64,000 nt of DNA from Oceanispirochaeta sp963676905 (GTDB lineage: Bacteria; Spirochaetota; Spirochaetia; DSM-2461): positions 1,674,001 through 1,738,000 of the forward strand of contig CAXXVE010000001.1 in the NCBI GenBank assembly GCA_963676905.2, given 5' to 3'. The position numbers and the translations under genes are program-made. Under the pieces are notes generated by a model. The model saw only the letters and a program-made list of their open reading frames with translations, made no database searches and was not told where the DNA came from. Below, one piece after another: positions 53,897-62,348 of this stretch; positions within the stretch are counted from its first letter, which is position 1, and the number at the start of each line of letters is the position of its first letter.

Positions 53897-54838
53897 TCAG
53901 GGGTTATTCTGAAAGGATTCTCTGCTCAGAGGTGCTCCGATATAAAATCCCTCTCCTCCAAGATACTCTCTAATTACCCCTTCTATCATTATCTGGACAT
54001 CGTTGATTCCGGGAAACTCGGTCGATGTAAAGACAATCTGTTTCAGCTGGGCCATATATCCCTCCCGTCCCAGGGGGTTGAAGCGGAAGTCCTCGTTGAA
54101 GTTCAGGTAGGCGGTTCCCCCTTCCACACGGGCGGAAAGAAGCCGGCTGCCTTCGGGAATCAGTGTCAAAGATCCCTTGTTCAGTTCATCCGATGCAGGA
54201 CCGCTGATAAGGGTGTTGATTGTCTGGGTAAGAGGAGCCTTGCTGAAATCTATGGTTCTGTTGACGCTTTTAAGTGAGATCTGCCCTTCGGCATTGACTT
54301 TAACGAAGTAGATTCTTGTATCGCGGCTGCCCGGTGCGGGGGGTGTCTCCTTTTCTTCAGGCGGAGTCACAGGTTTAACGGCCTGAGCCGCAGTCTCTGC
54401 GGGAACCACTGGGTCTTCAGACATTTCAGGAGGGTCAAGGCGCTGAATAACAGTATCCCCTCCGCTCACTGATGTTAGGTCCCATATTTGAATCTTCCCT
54501 GGTTTGAAGAGGAAAAGAGTCGCAGCCAGAAGGGACACCGCAATCACACAGAGTAAAACTATCACGGCTATCTGTGATGCTTTGATACCGCTGCTGCCGG
54601 GCGCGCTGCCGTTGAGGGTCTGCTGAAGGGCGTCTTTGGGTACGGGTTTTGACCTTCTTTTTGCAGTGGCCTGGCCGCCCTTTTCCCGGGGGGAGCGGCT
54701 TCCGGATGGCCTTGAATCTGTACCGCCGGTTTGACCGGATCGGGCGGAGGGCTTCCGGTTTTCTCCGCGGGGTGCTGCGGGCCTGGTTGTGCTGCTCATT
54801 TTCCGGTATTCTTCCCGGCTCTGCTCTTTCTCTTTCAT
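53897..54838 (-). CDS. GerMN-domain membrane protein
   Basis: The product is 313 residues: a basic, Ser/Pro/Arg-rich cytoplasmic start, one transmembrane helix (~86-107, IAVIVLLCVIAVSLLAATLF), a Pro/Glu-rich linker and a C-terminal GerMN domain (TQTINTLISGPASDELNKGS, TLIPEGSRLLSARVEGGTAY). GerMN domains occur in spore germination and in non-sporulating bacteria, often in envelope proteins. The ATG at 54838 lies only 8-9 bases past a promoter -10, so it may be leaderless; an internal ATG at 54799 is the alternative start. Function unknown. Confidence 0.78.
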   Translation of the reverse strand: MKEKEQSREEYRKMSSTTRPAAPRGENRKPSARSGQTGGTDSRPSGSRSPREKGGQATAKRRSKPVPKDALQQTLNGSAPGSSGIKASQIAVIVLLCVIAVSLLAATLFLFKPGKIQIWDLTSVSGGDTVIQRLDPPEMSEDPVVPAETAAQAVKPVTPPEEKETPPAPGSRDTRIYFVKVNAEGQISLKSVNRTIDFSKAPLTQTINTLISGPASDELNKGSLTLIPEGSRLLSARVEGGTAYLNFNEDFRFNPLGREGYMAQLKQIVFTSTEFPGINDVQIMIEGVIREYLGGEGFYIGAPLSRESFQNNP

Positions 54839-54846
54839 ATCTGTCT

Positions 54847-54875
54847 ATTATCGGAATATACAGAGCCGTTGCCAA
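54847..54875 (-). promoter_or_regulatory. Promoter of the GerMN gene, very close to its ATG
   Basis: On the minus strand TTGGCA (54875-54870) and GATAAT (54852-54847) are separated by 17 bases, five of six matches in both boxes. The predicted start of RNA falls at about 54839-54841, within three bases of the first ATG. Confidence 0.65.
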
Positions 54876-54899
54876 GGGAAAACAGGGGAAATCACAAGT

Positions 54900-54928
54900 T
54901 TGACTAACTCTTTAAAGTCGCATATATT
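54900..54928 (+). promoter_or_regulatory. Promoter of ptsI, placing +1 at the start codon
   Basis: TTGACT (54900-54905) and TATATT (54923-54928) are separated by 17 bases, each five of six matches. Transcription would begin about 54935, at or one base before the ptsI ATG (54936). No ribosome-binding sequence lies between. Confidence 0.68.
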
Positions 54929-54935
54929 TAAACAG

Positions 54936-56678
54936 ATGAAAGAATTTCGCGGTATTTCAGCTTCACCAGGAATAGTTATCTCCAGAGCTTTTCTCTATAA
55001 CGAGGACAGTTTCACAATACCTAAGTACAAGATTTCCGAAGCTGATGTTGAACGCGAGACAGAGCGCTACAACAGGGCCATCCTTTCAGCCTCCGAAGAA
55101 CTCCAGGAGCTCAAGAAAAGCATAACCCGGGAGTACAGTCAGGAGGAGGCGCGGTTCCTCGATTCCCACATCCTTATGCTTCATGATCCCATGTTCAAGG
55201 AACAGGTTTTTGACCGTTTGAAAACGGAGCTCAACAATGTCGAGTGGATCGTTCAGGGAGTCATTCAGTCTCTGGTAGACCGCCTCAACGCATCGGGTGA
55301 TATCTATATGCAGGAACGCACTATGGATATGAACGATGTAGCCAAGAGAATTATCAACAACCTTCTTATGCGCAAAAGGATCTCTCTTTCTGATTTGAAG
55401 GAAGAGGTCATTATCGTAACCCCGGATCTTCTGCCCTCTGACACTCTTCTGATGAACAAGAGGATGGTAAAGGGTATCCTGATGGACGTGGGCGGAAGAA
55501 CTTCCCATACGGCCATTCTGGCGCGTTCCTTCGGTATCCCTGCAATTCTGGGCCTCCGTACAATCACACGGGAGATCTCTTCAGGGGACCTTATTATTCT
55601 GGACGGCCATAAGGGAAAGGTTATTCTCAATCCCGATGAAGACACACTCAGCCGCTACCGGAAGAAGCAGACCGAGTACCTCAAGCGCGAATCCGAACTC
55701 TATAACCTGAAGAACCTGCCCTCTGAAACAGGAGACGGCAAAGAGATTCTTCTGAAGGCCAATATCGAAGTTCCCGACGAGATGGACTCTGTCAGCGCCT
55801 TCAATGCAGCGGGAATCGGACTGTTCCGGAGTGAGTTCCTTGTAATGCAGACCGGCCTTGAGCTGGATGAGGAACTGCAGTTTTCGGTGTATAAACGGGT
55901 CGTTGAGGGAATGGAAGGCGCCCCTGTTACTATAAGAACACTCGATGTGGGCGGTGACAAGCTTATCAACGAGATTGCCCAGAAAAACGAGAAAAATCCC
56001 CTTCTGGGATGGCGGGCCATCCGGTTCTGTCTGGAGCGGGTTGATGTATTCAAGGTCCAGCTGCGGGCCATACTGAGGGCATCGGTCTTCGGTCCTGTGC
56101 GAATAATGTTCCCCATGATTTCCGGTATTGAAGAGTTGGAGAAGGCCACGGGTATTCTTAATGAAGTTAAACGGGATCTGGAGGCTGAAGGTATTGCTTT
56201 TTCATCTGATATTCCGGTAGGATGCATGATCGAAGTTCCTTCTGCTGCAATGACTTCCGACATTCTAGCCAGGAAAGCGGACTTCTTTTCGATCGGAACG
56301 AATGACCTAATCCAGTACACCATAGCTGTAGACCGGGGAAATGAGAAGATTTCGGATCTTTATGAACCATTTCATCCGGCTGTGCTTCGTTTGATCCGTA
56401 TGGTTGTAGAAAACGGCCATGCGGCGGGAATCCCCGTGGGGATGTGCGGCGAAATGGCCGGCGACCCCATGGCGACTGTGATCCTTCTGGGACTGGGTCT
56501 TGATGAGTTGAGTATGAGTGCCTTCGGAATTCCGGAGATAAAGAGAATAATTCGTTCCACCACCATATTGGAGGCTGAGGAGTTTCTCGGCACCCTTATG
56601 GATATGAAGAGTATTAGGGACATAGACCGCTATGTCCGCCACTGGATGGAGGAACGATTTGAGTTTATCACCGGATAG
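54936..56678 (+). CDS. ptsI: PTS enzyme I (phosphoenolpyruvate-protein phosphotransferase)
   Basis: The 580-residue enzyme moves phosphate from PEP to HPr. The phosphorylated His191 sits in GGRTSHTAILARSFGIPAIL. The PEP-binding barrel contains FRSEFL, DVGGDKLINEI, GWRAIRFCLER and VGMCGEMAGDP with the conserved Cys504. The start is set by homology (MKEFRGISASPGIVISRAF); upstream in-frame codons cross the opposite gene. No HPr or EII gene is in the window. der starts inside its last 20 bases. Confidence 0.96.
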   Translation: MKEFRGISASPGIVISRAFLYNEDSFTIPKYKISEADVERETERYNRAILSASEELQELKKSITREYSQEEARFLDSHILMLHDPMFKEQVFDRLKTELNNVEWIVQGVIQSLVDRLNASGDIYMQERTMDMNDVAKRIINNLLMRKRISLSDLKEEVIIVTPDLLPSDTLLMNKRMVKGILMDVGGRTSHTAILARSFGIPAILGLRTITREISSGDLIILDGHKGKVILNPDEDTLSRYRKKQTEYLKRESELYNLKNLPSETGDGKEILLKANIEVPDEMDSVSAFNAAGIGLFRSEFLVMQTGLELDEELQFSVYKRVVEGMEGAPVTIRTLDVGGDKLINEIAQKNEKNPLLGWRAIRFCLERVDVFKVQLRAILRASVFGPVRIMFPMISGIEELEKATGILNEVKRDLEAEGIAFSSDIPVGCMIEVPSAAMTSDILARKADFFSIGTNDLIQYTIAVDRGNEKISDLYEPFHPAVLRLIRMVVENGHAAGIPVGMCGEMAGDPMATVILLGLGLDELSMSAFGIPEIKRIIRSTTILEAEEFLGTLMDMKSIRDIDRYVRHWMEERFEFITG

Positions 56679-58005
56679 GGAGGACAGACTCCCCCGTGTT
56701 GTAATAGCCGGACGGCCCAATGTAGGCAAGTCCACAATGTTCAACAGGCTGATCAGAAAGAGAAAGGCCATTACCGACCCCACACCCGGAGTTACCCGGG
56801 ACACTATTACAGAAAGAAGTTTTATCAAGGACCAGGAAGTCCTTCTGATGGATACAGGCGGATTCAAGCTGGAGAGGGACGATCAGTTCGATGAACTGGT
56901 GGCGCAGAAGTCCCTTGAGATGATTGAACATGCCGACCTCATCCTCTTCCTTATGGATGTGAACGACATTACAAGTGAGGATGAGACATTTATTGAAAAT
57001 CTCAGACCCTATGAGTCCAAGGTTCTTCTTGTTGTAAACAAGGTGGATCATCCCGACAAGGAGAACGAGGTCTGGAACCTCTACTCCCTTGGATTTGAAC
57101 ATCTTGTCGCTGTTTCAGCCACCCATGGCCGGAATATGGAAGAGCTTCAGGACAAGATCATCTCCATGATCGATTTCTCTCTCTACAACGGCGCCGCTGT
57201 GCAGGAGAAAGATCCCCATATAAGAATCGCCATCCTCGGTAAACCCAATGCCGGCAAGTCAACCCTGACCAACCAGCTTACAGGTTCGGAGAACTCAATT
57301 GTCTCTCCCATCGCCGGAACCACCCGTGATGTAATTGAAGGCCGTTTCGTCTTCAAGGGCAGGGAGTTCCGCGTTCTGGATACCGCTGGTATCCGGAGAA
57401 AGAAGAAGGTCGTTCAGGATGTGGAGTACTACTCGGTCAACCGTGCCTTTCACACCATTGAAGAGTCGGACATAGTCTACCTTCTTGTGGATGTGACCGA
57501 AGGACTGACGGAGCAGGATAAGAAGATTACCCAGCAGATCGTCAAGAACGGCAAGGGTGTTATTATTGTGCTTAACAAGTGGGACACCACCGACGGCAGC
57601 AAGGAGACCTGGGAGAAAACTGTGGACAGGGTCCGCTTTCTCTTTCCCATTCTTGGTTTTGCCCCGGTTGTGGCTGTTTCCGGTCTCAAGGGTTCCGGCC
57701 TGGACAAGCTGCTGGAAGAGACCGAGAAGGTCTACCGTCAGCTTACAAAGAGAGTGGAGACCTCCGCCCTCAACGATTCAATGCGCTACTGGAGTGATTT
57801 CAACCCCATTCCCACGGTGAAGGGAAAGCGGTACAAGCTTCTCTACCTGACTCAGGTAACCACTCACCCTGTAAAATTCGTCTGCTTTGTTAATAGAGAG
57901 AAGGGATTTCCCGATTCTTATAAGAGGTATGTGATGAATCAGATCCGTAAGGATTACGGAATGTCCAAGATTCCCATTGAGATGGAGTTGAAGGAGCGGT
58001 CCTGA
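56659..58005 (+). CDS. der: Ribosome-assembly GTPase Der (EngA)
   Basis: The product is 448 residues. It has two consecutive GTPase domains, with P-loops GRPNVGKS (18-25) and GKPNAGKS (194-201), and a C-terminal KH-like domain (QVTTHPVKFVCFVNREKGFP). It acts in 50S subunit maturation. The TTG at 56659 is chosen since GGAGG lies seven bases before it; the longer ATG reading at 56632 lacks this. It overlaps the 3' end of ptsI by 20 bp. Confidence 0.95.
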   Translation: MSLSPDREDRLPRVVIAGRPNVGKSTMFNRLIRKRKAITDPTPGVTRDTITERSFIKDQEVLLMDTGGFKLERDDQFDELVAQKSLEMIEHADLILFLMDVNDITSEDETFIENLRPYESKVLLVVNKVDHPDKENEVWNLYSLGFEHLVAVSATHGRNMEELQDKIISMIDFSLYNGAAVQEKDPHIRIAILGKPNAGKSTLTNQLTGSENSIVSPIAGTTRDVIEGRFVFKGREFRVLDTAGIRRKKKVVQDVEYYSVNRAFHTIEESDIVYLLVDVTEGLTEQDKKITQQIVKNGKGVIIVLNKWDTTDGSKETWEKTVDRVRFLFPILGFAPVVAVSGLKGSGLDKLLEETEKVYRQLTKRVETSALNDSMRYWSDFNPIPTVKGKRYKLLYLTQVTTHPVKFVCFVNREKGFPDSYKRYVMNQIRKDYGMSKIPIEMELKERS

Positions 58006-58034
58006 TCATTCATAGAACCTGAACGAGGTTTTAT

Positions 58035-59390
58035 ATGAACATCAAATCCGGAGGAATCCTGTTCCTCCTTCTATTTCTGGCCGTATCTCTGTCAGCCCAG
58101 ACGTCTTTTTCAAGGGAGGCGGAGATACTGGATCGGGCTTCTTTTCATGAAAATGTAGAGGTCCGCTCAGCCATGGCCGATTCTATTTCGGCCCCCCTTT
58201 TCTCCCTTCTCACAAGGCAGAAGGAAATTCATGAACAGATTCTCTCGCCCGTTGCCGTTGAGTTTGAGCTCCGGAAGGCGGAGGATTCGTTCTATCTTCT
58301 TTTCAAGAATGAACTCGATTACAGATACCCTGTCTGGGGCAGGGGCAACTATATCATCAAGAGGGACCTGAGGAGCGGTGAGTTTCTTCAGATCAAGATT
58401 TTCCTTCAGAATGATGAGGAATCCTTTATCCGCCTCTTCCCCCTCGGTGATAACAGGACAAGCCTGGAGCTGGAGCTCTACGGTCTGACCCTCTACAAGG
58501 GGATTGTTCTTCCTGTTCCCCTCAGTGAGCTGGCGGTCTCTTCTTTTGCCAGAATTATGAACCTGACAACGGGAACCATCCGCTGGGACCAGATCTTTAC
58601 GGATGCCTCCTATCCTGAATGGCAGAGTGTGGCCTCTCTGCAGGCCGAACTTCGGCAGGACCTTCCTTATCTTTATGAAACAGATGACGGAGGCATGGAC
58701 GGGAAAGGAGTGTTTGCCCTGATCGCTACTGGTGAGGCCAGCGGTGAAGAGGGCGGTGTGAACTGTTCGGGATTTGCCAAATGGGTGGCAGACGGAATGC
58801 TTATGGCCCGGGGGAATGAAGGGTTTCTTGAATTTGAAGCTCTGAAGGCACCCACCGATCCGGCGGCCCGTCAGGGAAATGCCTGGAGTTCGGTGCGTGA
58901 AGACCGTGATCCCTACTTCGGTCTGGACTGGAGCCGGAATCTTGCCATCGCCCTGAGGCTCTCTGAGCCCGGTGGACGTGTGGAAAAGGATACGGATCTG
59001 GATGTCAGGACTGTGCCCTTCTTCGATTACAGAGAGAATGTGGGGTATGAGCTGGATTATGTGAAGACTCTGCTGTATCTTCAGGCGGTAAAGGAACCGG
59101 GTATGTTCTACCTTGGTGCCGTAAACTCTCCCTTCGGGGAAGATCCGGTGCTCTGGCAGTATCACCATATAGCCCTGTTTTTTCCATGGTTCGACAGCAA
59201 CGGCGACTTCCATCTGGATGTCCTTGAAACCGGAAGCTCCTCTTCTGAGGCAAATCTGAATGCCCGGTATCCCCGGGGATTTGTACATCTCAGTAAGGTA
59301 AAGGCTGGCGGTTATGTTACCCCCTGGCAGCCTGGGGATCAAATAGTCCGTTCGGATGATTCAAATGATGAATCAGACGGCTTAGAATAG
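58035..59390 (+). CDS. Secreted NlpC/P60-like protein
   Basis: The product is 451 residues with a signal peptide (SGGILFLLLFLAVSLSAQ). The region GVNCSGFAKWVADG holds Cys244 and resembles the catalytic cysteine of NlpC/P60 peptidases (usually DCSGF). YHHIALFF (His377/His378) could supply the catalytic histidine, as HVGIYL does in the family. The ~200 residues in front are unassigned. Cell-wall hydrolysis is plausible but unproven. It precedes the exbB-exbD-tonB genes by 55 bp and follows der by 29 bp. Confidence 0.6.
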   Translation: MNIKSGGILFLLLFLAVSLSAQTSFSREAEILDRASFHENVEVRSAMADSISAPLFSLLTRQKEIHEQILSPVAVEFELRKAEDSFYLLFKNELDYRYPVWGRGNYIIKRDLRSGEFLQIKIFLQNDEESFIRLFPLGDNRTSLELELYGLTLYKGIVLPVPLSELAVSSFARIMNLTTGTIRWDQIFTDASYPEWQSVASLQAELRQDLPYLYETDDGGMDGKGVFALIATGEASGEEGGVNCSGFAKWVADGMLMARGNEGFLEFEALKAPTDPAARQGNAWSSVREDRDPYFGLDWSRNLAIALRLSEPGGRVEKDTDLDVRTVPFFDYRENVGYELDYVKTLLYLQAVKEPGMFYLGAVNSPFGEDPVLWQYHHIALFFPWFDSNGDFHLDVLETGSSSSEANLNARYPRGFVHLSKVKAGGYVTPWQPGDQIVRSDDSNDESDGLE

Positions 59391-59445
59391 ATCGAATTGA
59401 TCAGACACGAAACATAAAGTACAAGAGGGAAGTGAGGAAATAACT

Positions 59446-60129
59446 ATGTTGGATATACTTGATAAAGGCGGAATCATCCTCTGGATCATCATAGGATTGT
59501 CCGTTCTGGCGGCAGCTATCATCATTGAAAGACTGCTCTATTTTAAACGGATCAAGGTGGATGAGGAGAAGCTCTTTGTCAGAATCAAGGGCGCCATTGC
59601 CAAGAACCATTTTGATGAGGCTCTGTCCATCTGCGACAGCAATGTCTCTCCGCTTACAGGCCTTATGAAGGTTGGAATCAATCACAGAGATCAGCCCGAT
59701 CATATTCAGAAAGAGGTTCTCAAAGACGCAGCCCGCCAGGAGATTCCCCAGCTGGAGCGTTTTCTGACTCCCCTGGGAACTATTGCCCATATCTCTCCCC
59801 TCCTGGGACTCCTGGGTACTGTAACTGGTAATATCAAGTCCTTCGGTATACTCGGGGGCGGTACGGCTCTGGGGGACCCCTCCATCCTTGCCAAGGGAAT
59901 TTCGGAAGCCCTGATTACTACGGCCGCCGGCCTTATCGTCTCTATTCCCGCAGTTATTTTTTATAACTACCTGGTCAAGAAGGTTGAGAATATTCTGATC
60001 AATATGGAAAACCAGGTGAATGAGATGATCCTCCTCCTCAAGGGAAGGCAGAAGGTTCAGAGAGTACAGAATACAGAACGGCCTCAGAAGACCGTCAGAA
60101 GAGAGGAGAGAGCAGGAGAGGGTCTATGA
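59446..60129 (+). CDS. exbB: MotA/TolQ/ExbB proton channel family protein
   Basis: The 227-residue protein has three transmembrane helices: near residues 8-28 (IILWIIIGLSVLAAAIIIER), ~105-130 (TPLGTIAHISPLLGLLGTVT) and ~150-175 (GISEALITTAAGLIVSIPAV). The GLLGTV and ITTAAGL motifs are typical of ExbB/TolQ. With ExbD it forms the proton-driven motor for TonB. It ends overlapping exbD in ATGA. Confidence 0.92.
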   Translation: MLDILDKGGIILWIIIGLSVLAAAIIIERLLYFKRIKVDEEKLFVRIKGAIAKNHFDEALSICDSNVSPLTGLMKVGINHRDQPDHIQKEVLKDAARQEIPQLERFLTPLGTIAHISPLLGLLGTVTGNIKSFGILGGGTALGDPSILAKGISEALITTAAGLIVSIPAVIFYNYLVKKVENILINMENQVNEMILLLKGRQKVQRVQNTERPQKTVRREERAGEGL

Positions 60130-60545
60130 TTTTCGAAAGACGTCTCAAGCCTCATATCAATGTTGACCTGACTCCTCTGATCGATGTTGTCTTTCAGCTT
60201 GTCATCTTCTTTATGATCTCATCGGTCTTCAACGTGGCTCCCGGAATCGTTCTTGATCTGCCCGAATCGGCAACTTCGGAGAATGTTGAGATTACAGAAC
60301 TCCGCCTGACGGTGCAGTCCGCCGACGAAATTTTCGTCAACAAGGAAGCCTGTACTCTTCTGACTCTTGAAGAGACTCTGATTGCCGTAGTTGAACAGAA
60401 CAACATGGAAGAGCCTGTGGTCGTTCTGGACGGAAACAAGGATATCCCCTATCAGATGATGATAGAAATACTGGATATACTGAGGCGCCAGGGTTTTGAC
60501 GGCGTCAATCTTGTGACCAGCGAGAAAAACACCGGAGACAGCTGA
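60126..60545 (+). CDS. exbD: ExbD/TolR biopolymer transport protein
   Basis: The 139-residue protein has one N-terminal helix with the proton-carrying aspartate in NVDLTPLIDVVFQLVIFFMI, and a periplasmic domain (VNKEACTLLTLEETL, VVLDGNKDIPYQMMIEILDI). It overlaps exbB by four bases and the tonB start by one base (TGATG). Confidence 0.93.
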   Translation: MIFERRLKPHINVDLTPLIDVVFQLVIFFMISSVFNVAPGIVLDLPESATSENVEITELRLTVQSADEIFVNKEACTLLTLEETLIAVVEQNNMEEPVVVLDGNKDIPYQMMIEILDILRRQGFDGVNLVTSEKNTGDS

Positions 60546-61498
60546 TGACAGAGTACCAGCTGAAGAGGCAGAAGAAGAGGACTCTTATAAGCTTTCTTGC
60601 CGCCTTCCTTCTGCATCTATTGATTTTCGGGGGAGTTCTGATCTATGGCCTTCTCTTTGTGGAGGATATCGGAGACTACTCAGGCCCTGTTCTGGTTAAG
60701 CTTGGAGAGCCCGAAGGGGAGGATCTGCCGGTCATGCCGGATGACTCTCCTGTGCAGGAAGAGGTTCCCGATGAGCCCGCTCCTCCGGTGGAGGAGACTC
60801 AGCCCGAGGCCGTCCTGCCCGACACGCCTGTGACTGAGGAGGCTCCCGTGATGCCTCAGCCCGAAGCCGACAGTCCGGAAGCTGTGCTTCCCGCAGAGAC
60901 GGCGCCGGCAGAGACCGAGCAGACAAGTACTCCTGAGCAGGACAGTGTGCCAGCTGAGCCGGCAGTACCTGCCGAGCCCGAAGTGCAGACAAAGATCGAG
61001 GGTGACCCGGCGGGGAACTCTACGGTGTCCGAGTTTTTTACAAGCGGAAGGGTGGGCCGGACCCTCGGTGCGGCCATCTATCTCTATATGCCTCTTCCGC
61101 CCTTTATTGGGGAGGATCTTTTCAACCGTGTTCAGGGAATGTCCTACTCACCTGAGATCAGCCGTCAGCAGCTGATTCAGCGGTATTACAGTCCTGTGAA
61201 CAGGGAGTATGTACTTCAGGAGGCTCCTCCGGTTGATGATCTGCGGGCCATCTGGTCCTATCTGATCGATGCGGGCTACGATTATGCCAATGCCGATTAC
61301 AAGGCCGGCGGCTATCTCAGGCCGGTGATCATTACATTCTCCCTCTCTCCCGAGGCGGAGCTGCTGAACCTGAAGATTTCCCAGTCCTCCGGAAACGCCG
61401 AGGTGGATAACGCCGTCCTGGAAGGATTTCAGGAGGCGAGCTTCTATAACTCCACCGATAAAGAAATAAACGGCAGGTTTACTTATCGCTTCGAGTAG
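60545..61498 (+). CDS. tonB: TonB-like energy transducer
   Basis: The 317-residue protein has an N-terminal helix (LISFLAAFLLHLLIFGGVLI), a long Pro/Glu-rich linker (~45-160) suited to spanning the periplasm, and a C-terminal TonB domain (GGYLRPVIITFSLSPEAELL, VDNAVLEGFQEASFYNSTDK). It should transfer inner-membrane proton force to outer-membrane receptors. No TonB-dependent receptor is nearby. Overlaps exbD. Confidence 0.88.
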   Translation: MTEYQLKRQKKRTLISFLAAFLLHLLIFGGVLIYGLLFVEDIGDYSGPVLVKLGEPEGEDLPVMPDDSPVQEEVPDEPAPPVEETQPEAVLPDTPVTEEAPVMPQPEADSPEAVLPAETAPAETEQTSTPEQDSVPAEPAVPAEPEVQTKIEGDPAGNSTVSEFFTSGRVGRTLGAAIYLYMPLPPFIGEDLFNRVQGMSYSPEISRQQLIQRYYSPVNREYVLQEAPPVDDLRAIWSYLIDAGYDYANADYKAGGYLRPVIITFSLSPEAELLNLKISQSSGNAEVDNAVLEGFQEASFYNSTDKEINGRFTYRFE

Positions 61499-61516
61499 AC
61501 CCCGCTGATACCCCTT

Positions 61517-61548
61517 CTTCCCGTTCCCGGCATTCAGGGGGCGGGAAG
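61517..61548 (+). terminator. Inverted repeat after tonB
   Basis: CTTCCCG (61517-61523) pairs with CGGGAAG (61542-61548), 19 bases after the tonB stop. No clean U-tract follows. Likely a transcript 3' structure or weak terminator. Confidence 0.4.
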
Positions 61549-61679
61549 TTGGTTCAACCTTTCATTTTCTCAGGGCCTGAACGCCCTCCGGAGAGTGCCG
61601 GCAGGTAGAAACAGCTTGCCAATTCCCCTTCATTCCTGTAGTGTAGAAGCAGATTAAAAACGGACGGTACCACTGAAAC

Positions 61680-62345
61680 ATGGCTATAAAAGCGGTCGCT
61701 TTTGATATTGACGGAACCCTGTATCCCAACCGCAGGATGATGTTCCACTCTATTCCCTTTCTATTTTCTCATTTTAACCAGGTAAAGGAGTTTAACGAGG
61801 CCCGCAAGGATCTCCGAAAGCTCGAGAACGTGAGTGATTTCAGGCAGGCTCAGGCCGAACTCTTTGCCGGAAGAATGAATCTTTCCGTGGAAGAGGCTCT
61901 TCGTATAATTGAGAAGATTTTCTATGTGAAGTGGGAGCTCATCTTTAAACGGGTCAGACCCTTTATGGGACTTCAGCGGGAGCTTGAGAGTCTCAAAGCC
62001 AGAGGACTCAAACTGGGTGTCATGTCGGACTTTCCAGTAGGAAATAAACTGGAGTACTTTGCCGTTGACGGTCACTGGGATGTGGCCATGTCCAGCGAGG
62101 AGACAGGGTATCTTAAACCCCACGTCCGGCCCTTTGAAGTTCTGGCGGAAAAGCTCGGCTGCAAACCCGAAGAGGTGATCTATGTCGGAAACAGCTACAA
62201 GTACGATATTCTTGGGGCTTCCGCTGCCGGTATGAAAACCGTCTATGTGAACTGGAAGGGAAAGAAAATTCCCGAAGCCGATATAACCATCACTAATTTC
62301 CGGCACTTTTCCAGAGAGATAAATTTTCTTCTGGAGGGGGAGTGA
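61680..62345 (+). CDS. HAD-superfamily hydrolase
   Basis: The 221-residue protein has HAD motif I FDIDGTLY (Asp9, Asp11), motif II-like LGVMSDF, a Lys-containing region around SSEETGYLKPHVRP and motif IV VGNSYKYDILGASAAGM. It resembles the YjjG/phosphoglycolate phosphatase group; substrate cannot be assigned. The coiled-coil gene begins three bases later, so they are likely cotranscribed. Confidence 0.88.
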   Translation: MAIKAVAFDIDGTLYPNRRMMFHSIPFLFSHFNQVKEFNEARKDLRKLENVSDFRQAQAELFAGRMNLSVEEALRIIEKIFYVKWELIFKRVRPFMGLQRELESLKARGLKLGVMSDFPVGNKLEYFAVDGHWDVAMSSEETGYLKPHVRPFEVLAEKLGCKPEEVIYVGNSYKYDILGASAAGMKTVYVNWKGKKIPEADITITNFRHFSREINFLLEGE

Positions 62346-62348
62346 TTC

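Noticed and set aside
54789..54935. Extended N-terminus of PTS enzyme I
   Set aside because: The extra 49 residues cross the divergent promoters and the opposite gene and do not resemble the family.
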